A stretch of DNA of 64,000 nucleotides from Mesorhizobium sp. (GTDB taxonomy: Bacteria; Pseudomonadota; Alphaproteobacteria; Rhizobiales; Rhizobiaceae). Positions within the stretch are counted from its first letter, which is position 1; the number at the start of each line of letters is the position of its first letter. Of the stretch, positions 57,270-64,000 are shown one piece after another. Position numbers and translations under genes: made by a program. The notes beneath the pieces are model-generated. The model did no database searches. It saw only the letters and a list, made by a program, of their open reading frames with translations, and had not been told where the DNA came from. The stretch spans positions 1 to 64,000 of the forward strand of contig NZ_SUGA01000026.1 of the NCBI RefSeq assembly GCF_004963255.1, written 5' to 3'.

Positions 57270-57662
57270 ATGGACCAGGAAATCATCGAAGTGCCCGTGA
57301 TGTCGGCAAAGGTACGCGCACTTGGCCTGCCGTGCTCGACGGCGGTGCGGGCCAACGGCTTCGTGTTCATCTCGGCGACGCCGCCGGTCGACATGGTGAC
57401 CGGAGAGATGGTGCGCGGCGACATCGAGACCCAGACCGAGGCGTCGCTGAAGGCGCTGAAACACTGCCTGGAAGCGGCCGGCACGACACTCGACAAGGTG
57501 GTGATGGTGCGCATCTACGCCGTCAATTCCGGCTTCTACAACGCCATCAACCGGGTCTATGCGAGGTATTTTGCCACCAACCCGCCGGCGCGCAGTTTCG
57601 TGCCGGTGGCGTCATGGCCGATGGAATTCGATATCGAGATAGAGTGCGTGGCGGTGGCTTGA
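57270..57662 (+). CDS. RidA family protein
   Basis: This 130-residue protein has the RidA/YjgF fold: ANGFVFISATPPVDMVTGEM, DIETQTEASLKALKHCLEAAGTTLDKVVMVRIY and the C-terminal PARSFVPVASWPMEFDIEIECVAV, with the Arg and Glu of the imine site. RidA proteins deaminate reactive enamine or imine intermediates; this one could be a RidA subgroup with a different substrate. An AGGAGGA site precedes the ATG. Confidence 0.9.
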   Translation: MDQEIIEVPVMSAKVRALGLPCSTAVRANGFVFISATPPVDMVTGEMVRGDIETQTEASLKALKHCLEAAGTTLDKVVMVRIYAVNSGFYNAINRVYARYFATNPPARSFVPVASWPMEFDIEIECVAVA

Positions 57663-57752
57663 GGGTTCTTCCGCTCAAGCTGACACAGCAATGGCCCTAG
57701 GATGGTTAGCAAATCGCTGGCGAAAGCGCGCTATTTGAAAAAATAGGCTCAG

Positions 57753-58952
57753 TCAAAATATTTTAGACGAGAGTAGAGCTGCGGCGGCTCCAACTATGGC
57801 TGCAATAATAACTGTATAGTTAGCCCTACTACTTTCATGTCTGCTACGTAGAATGGAGATTATGCTGAGATACCTCTCAAGTGGAACGGATCCTATTTCG
57901 GAGAGACGATCTTCTATATTTGACTTGTTGATAATCTCTCCAAATGATTTTTCAATGTACGAAAGTTTCTCCTTATATCCAGATAGCATTCTCTCAAGAT
58001 TGATCATTATCTTTTCAATTTCAATTGAAATATCATATATCTCTGGGTCTCCACCTACTATCATTCTTTTGATTTTATCCCGTAAAGACTCTTTATTTAT
58101 CGTTTTTTCTATCTTATCAGAAATCAATGAGAAGTCATTGTGGAATCTTACTCGGTCTATTGAAGCTTCGTAAAAGATAGAAAACTCCTCATTTAATCGA
58201 TATCTAACAATTTCTTTTACATCGCTTTCTTCAATTACATCGGGGACGACAATAGTCATTTGATCGTAACCCCGTTTTTCTTTTATAGATATATCGAGTG
58301 TCCTGCCATTTGTCTTCCTAACCACAAAATTAGTGTGGAATGGCGAGGGGCCAGTCATCTGAAATTTGATTGCCTTACTTTCGGGATTCGAGCTCTTTAA
58401 ATGCTTCCACAAGATCGACACTGCCGTGGAGGGGGATGGCTCGTCAGCGTCGAGCCAGACATACGTTACGGGTATATCTTCTGAATAGTCTATCTCGACG
58501 ACGAAGTTTTCGTTGGCAGTTGGCTCGCGCCAAGAAAGTATGTATTCTTTTTGAACTCTTTTAGGGACATGTATCTCAAATCTTATTAAACAATTTCTCA
58601 CGTACGGGTAAATTATTTCTGATTCATATATGTTTTCAGTTATATTTTCTGGGCGCTCTTCGGCAAATACGGATGTTATATCGCTGCTATCTATCTCAAA
58701 GTTGACAACAAGCTTATCTGAAAGAAAGTATTCCTTCAAATCTTGAAAATATTTTTCACGAGTTATTTCGTTAGCTGGTCGTAGGCTGGCAAAATGGAAG
58801 CAACCTATTCCAAAAGTTAGATATGGCTTATCTTCTTGCCGCTCCGGTGCCGATTTCGTTGTCTTTTGCAAAGCGCCTTTGGCTCTAGTCTTGGGAACGC
58901 TAGCGGCACTTTCAGTTTTGCGTCTTTCCATCTGTTCCCCCTGAACAGACAA
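57753..58952 (-). CDS. AT-rich islet gene, unknown protein with a C-terminal membrane anchor
   Basis: This encodes 399 residues, or 392 from an ATG at 58931. Codon use and base composition are strongly AT-rich, unlike every neighbour, so recent transfer is likely. The basic N-terminus (about 1-40) is low in complexity; the middle is a mixed alpha-beta region with no motif that I recognise. Residues about 300-375 are charged and helical, and the final 22 residues (YTVIIAAIVGAAAALLSS) form a likely tail anchor. There is no catalytic signature. It is a lone cargo-like gene between ridA and carB. Confidence 0.75.
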   Translation of the reverse strand: MSVQGEQMERRKTESAASVPKTRAKGALQKTTKSAPERQEDKPYLTFGIGCFHFASLRPANEITREKYFQDLKEYFLSDKLVVNFEIDSSDITSVFAEERPENITENIYESEIIYPYVRNCLIRFEIHVPKRVQKEYILSWREPTANENFVVEIDYSEDIPVTYVWLDADEPSPSTAVSILWKHLKSSNPESKAIKFQMTGPSPFHTNFVVRKTNGRTLDISIKEKRGYDQMTIVVPDVIEESDVKEIVRYRLNEEFSIFYEASIDRVRFHNDFSLISDKIEKTINKESLRDKIKRMIVGGDPEIYDISIEIEKIMINLERMLSGYKEKLSYIEKSFGEIINKSNIEDRLSEIGSVPLERYLSIISILRSRHESSRANYTVIIAAIVGAAAALLSSKIF

Positions 58953-59107
58953 CAGACTACGAAGTAGCAGAAAATAATCAAGTGTCGTGGTTCTGAAACA
59001 ATGACGGCGCCGATGCTATCTTCTTAATTGACGCATAAACCTTGCCTTGCGGAGGAGGCGCGGCACCTTCTCGCCCGCCAGCCTTCTCCGCGAGGGTTAA
59101 CCTGGCC
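58953..59107. other. Right flank of the AT-rich islet
   Basis: This has no gene. Composition changes from AT-rich near 58990 to normal by about 59030. I saw no direct repeats, integrase remnant or tRNA end to explain insertion of the islet gene. Confidence 0.4.
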
Positions 59108-62611
<3,504 letters not shown>

Positions 62612-62751
62612 ATTCGAAAAATCCGTTCGGCGAGCGGCTTGCACGAAAAACCGGGACGGGGGAGGTCCCGGCCGGTTGTGCTTGCGATTCTGGTATCAGG
62701 CTAGGAGGGCCTTATAGGGAAGAGTTTTGCGGGATGTAACCCCGAAAATGA

Positions 62752-62850
62752 AGGGGAGTAGGGGAGTAGGGGAGTAGGGCAGTAGGGCAGTAGGGCAGTA
62801 GGTGCTTTCTTCCCCCTACTGCCTTATTCCCTTACTGCCCTACTCCCCTA
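62752..62850. repeat. Tandem octamer repeats with an inverted counterpart
   Basis: Six 8-base units stand head to tail: three GGGGAGTA then three GGGCAGTA (62753-62800). After 11 bases, degenerate inverse units run to 62850 (CCCCCTACTGCC, then TACTGCCCTACTCCCC). The whole could fold into a long hairpin. Its last bases, CTA, are the stop codon of the minus-strand SH3 gene. Unit number may vary between strains. Confidence 0.8.
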
Positions 62851-63651
62851 ATCGCCCAGCGCCAGCTGATCCGTGATCTCGAAACGCTCTGAAACGCCGA
62901 TCCGGATCATGTTGAGCGTGCCTTCGCGGGTGAAGCGGAATTCTTCGGGCGAATCCGAGCTGCTCGGCTGGCCGCCATGGAAGGTGATGATGCGCACACC
63001 GCCATCCGGCCAAGTCACCGTGACATCGCTGTCGCCATCCTTGCGCGCGACAGTCACCGCGCAGCGGGTCATCGGCTGGCCGATGTGGCGCGCGCAGGGA
63101 ATGCCGCCGGCCGCGTCCGGGGCAGGGCCATCGGATTCGGTGCTCGCCGAGGTCACGAAAGCGAGACCGTAGGCATCCAGCATGGCGGTCCTGACGATCT
63201 CGGTCGCGGAAGGCGGGTCCGCCGGCTCGCCCCCGCCCAGGCGCGCCGCTATATCAGGCTGCGGTTCTTCGAGAGGTGGCTGGGGCGCGGCAGCCGCATC
63301 CGCCGGCGCGGCGCTGTCTTCAGGGGGCGACGCTGGATTATTGGGGCTGAGATAGCGGGCGGGCGCCCAGCCGGTTATGTGGGCGTCCTGCGTGTCCTCG
63401 ACCTTGCACCAAGGATAATTGTTGACGGTCTTGCAGCCGAAATTCTTGACGGCCGAGCCGTTGGGCAGGCGGGCTTCGATCTTTCCGCCCGCTGAAGCGG
63501 TGGCGCGAATGTTGAGCAGATCATCCGGCGCGAGGCCGCCGATGATGGAGATGATTGTGCCGGGCGCATCCTGAGCCAAGGCCGGGAGAGCGGCCAGACA
63601 CAAAGGAGCGGCGATCAGCAGCGACGATCGGAGCGTGACTTTGCGCTTCAT
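62848..63651 (-). CDS. Secreted SH3-domain protein
   Basis: This protein has 267 residues from the ATG at 63651 (an upstream ATG would add 15). The signal peptide ends ALPALAQ near residue 27. A bacterial SH3 domain (about 30-105; LNIRATASAGGKIEARLPNGS, WCKVEDTQDAHITGWAPARYL) is followed by an Ala-Pro linker and a C-terminal domain with CARHIGQPMTRCAVTVARKDGDS. SH3 domains of this kind bind cell-wall peptides. The stop codon is provided by the adjacent octamer repeat. Confidence 0.8.
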   Translation of the reverse strand: MKRKVTLRSSLLIAAPLCLAALPALAQDAPGTIISIIGGLAPDDLLNIRATASAGGKIEARLPNGSAVKNFGCKTVNNYPWCKVEDTQDAHITGWAPARYLSPNNPASPPEDSAAPADAAAAPQPPLEEPQPDIAARLGGGEPADPPSATEIVRTAMLDAYGLAFVTSASTESDGPAPDAAGGIPCARHIGQPMTRCAVTVARKDGDSDVTVTWPDGGVRIITFHGGQPSSSDSPEEFRFTREGTLNMIRIGVSERFEITDQLALGD

Positions 63652-63726
63652 CCCTCGGCCATAAGCAATGCACTTCAATCGTGGCGCTCGAAACAAGCTC
63701 TGCTTAATCCTGGATATGAGCTTCGC

Positions 63727-64000
63727 TCAATCCTTCATAAAACCGGTCCGCAGCGCTCGCGCCCATTCCGGCCTTCCCGCTTGTTCGGCCTGCTTTGCGG
63801 CGGCTTCATGGTCGTAGTCGACGGCGATGCTCTCGAAGCGGCTGGGACTGCCGTCCTTGCCAAGCTCGACGATGCCGTAGCGGGCGTGCGGCGAGCCTTG
63901 CTCCGAGACATGCGCCGGCGGCGTGTCGTCGTCATAGGCCGGGCAGCCGACGCTGCCGGGATTGAAGATGACCTGACCGCCGGGGATGCGGATGAGCTCG
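63727..64000 (-). CDS. Metallophosphoesterase family protein, 3' part only
   Basis: Only the last 90 residues are in the window; the start lies beyond base 64000. The segment FNPGSVGCPAYDDD matches the C-terminal metal-site region of YfcE-like metallophosphoesterases, where the usual NPGS turn closes the active site. The remainder (RYGIVELGKDGSPSRFESIAVDYD) is the closing beta-strand and helix. The enzyme probably cleaves a phosphodiester, with the substrate unknown. Confidence 0.7.
   Translation of the reverse strand, partial: ELIRIPGGQVIFNPGSVGCPAYDDDTPPAHVSEQGSPHARYGIVELGKDGSPSRFESIAVDYDHEAAAKQAEQAGRPEWARALRTGFMKD

Noticed and set aside
62752..62850. Possible CRISPR array at the octamer repeats
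   Set aside because: Units are 8 bases with no spacers and are partly inverted; no cas gene is near.

Overview
The window reads as a chromosomal segment of a Mesorhizobium-like alphaproteobacterium (Rhizobiales, Phyllobacteriaceae). The evidence is the high GC content, the rhizobial lrp-trxB-LysR (lsrB/vtlR) cluster, extensin-like and DUF3775 proteins, and several families of palindromic intergenic repeats typical of rhizobia. No rRNA, tRNA, CRISPR array, phage or intact insertion sequence was seen. Genus assignment is inference, not a computed result.

Layout. 0.1-6.6 kb: secreted or membrane proteins of unknown function, a CapA-like phosphoesterase, a DUF3137 protein, a 0.8 kb stretch without a gene, and a lipid kinase. 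6.6-10.4 kb: a three-gene minus-strand operon (GMC oxidoreductase, enolase-superfamily enzyme, 3-hydroxyacid dehydrogenase) linked by 4-base overlaps, probably for a sugar-acid or related hydroxyacid. 10.5-16.5 kb: a thioesterase, a divergent HxlR regulator and FMN reductase pair, an avidin-family protein without a signal peptide, and an HxlR-EmrA-EmrB efflux operon with a repeat-type operator. 16.8-21.5 kb: a very large autotransporter. 22-28.7 kb: a CorC/HlyC-type membrane protein, two short paralogous proteins, an LssY C-terminal-domain protein, two extensin-like proteins, DUF3775, a TPR protein and greA.

28.9-36.1 kb is a lipopolysaccharide heptose locus. It contains hldD-waaF-waaC on the minus strand and hldE-gmhA-gmhB on the plus strand, so the whole ADP-heptose pathway plus the first two heptosyltransferases. 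A Phd-type toxin-antitoxin pair and a LysE exporter lie between the two halves. 36.1-40.1 kb: lrp, trxB, the LsrB/VtlR-type LysR regulator, a methyltransferase-like membrane protein, and then an intergenic region holding a strong candidate for the AbcR (alpha-r15) small RNA with a LysR-type inverted repeat upstream. A second weaker small-RNA-like structure follows.

40.1-50 kb: an EF-G paralogue, a GGDEF-EAL protein, a small cupin resembling bacterial hydroxynitrile lyases, an aspartate aminotransferase, a pair of overlapping EAL genes, a glutathione transferase, a RelE/ParE-type toxin-antitoxin pair with its operator, and a cold-shock protein. 50-57.7 kb: a methylguanine methyltransferase, a lytic transglycosylase, an acetyltransferase, a sugar ABC importer (binding protein and two permeases, no ATPase gene) behind a CRP-like site and a structured leader, a DUF4142 protein and a RidA protein. 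57.7-59 kb is a single AT-rich gene of foreign composition and unknown function. The window ends with carB, an SH3-domain protein and a metallophosphoesterase cut by the window edge.

The most interesting items are the AbcR-like RNA beside its probable activator, the avidin with altered ligand residues, the AT-rich islet gene, the paired 58-residue proteins, and five families of palindromic or tandem repeats, two of which supply the 3' ends of coding sequences.
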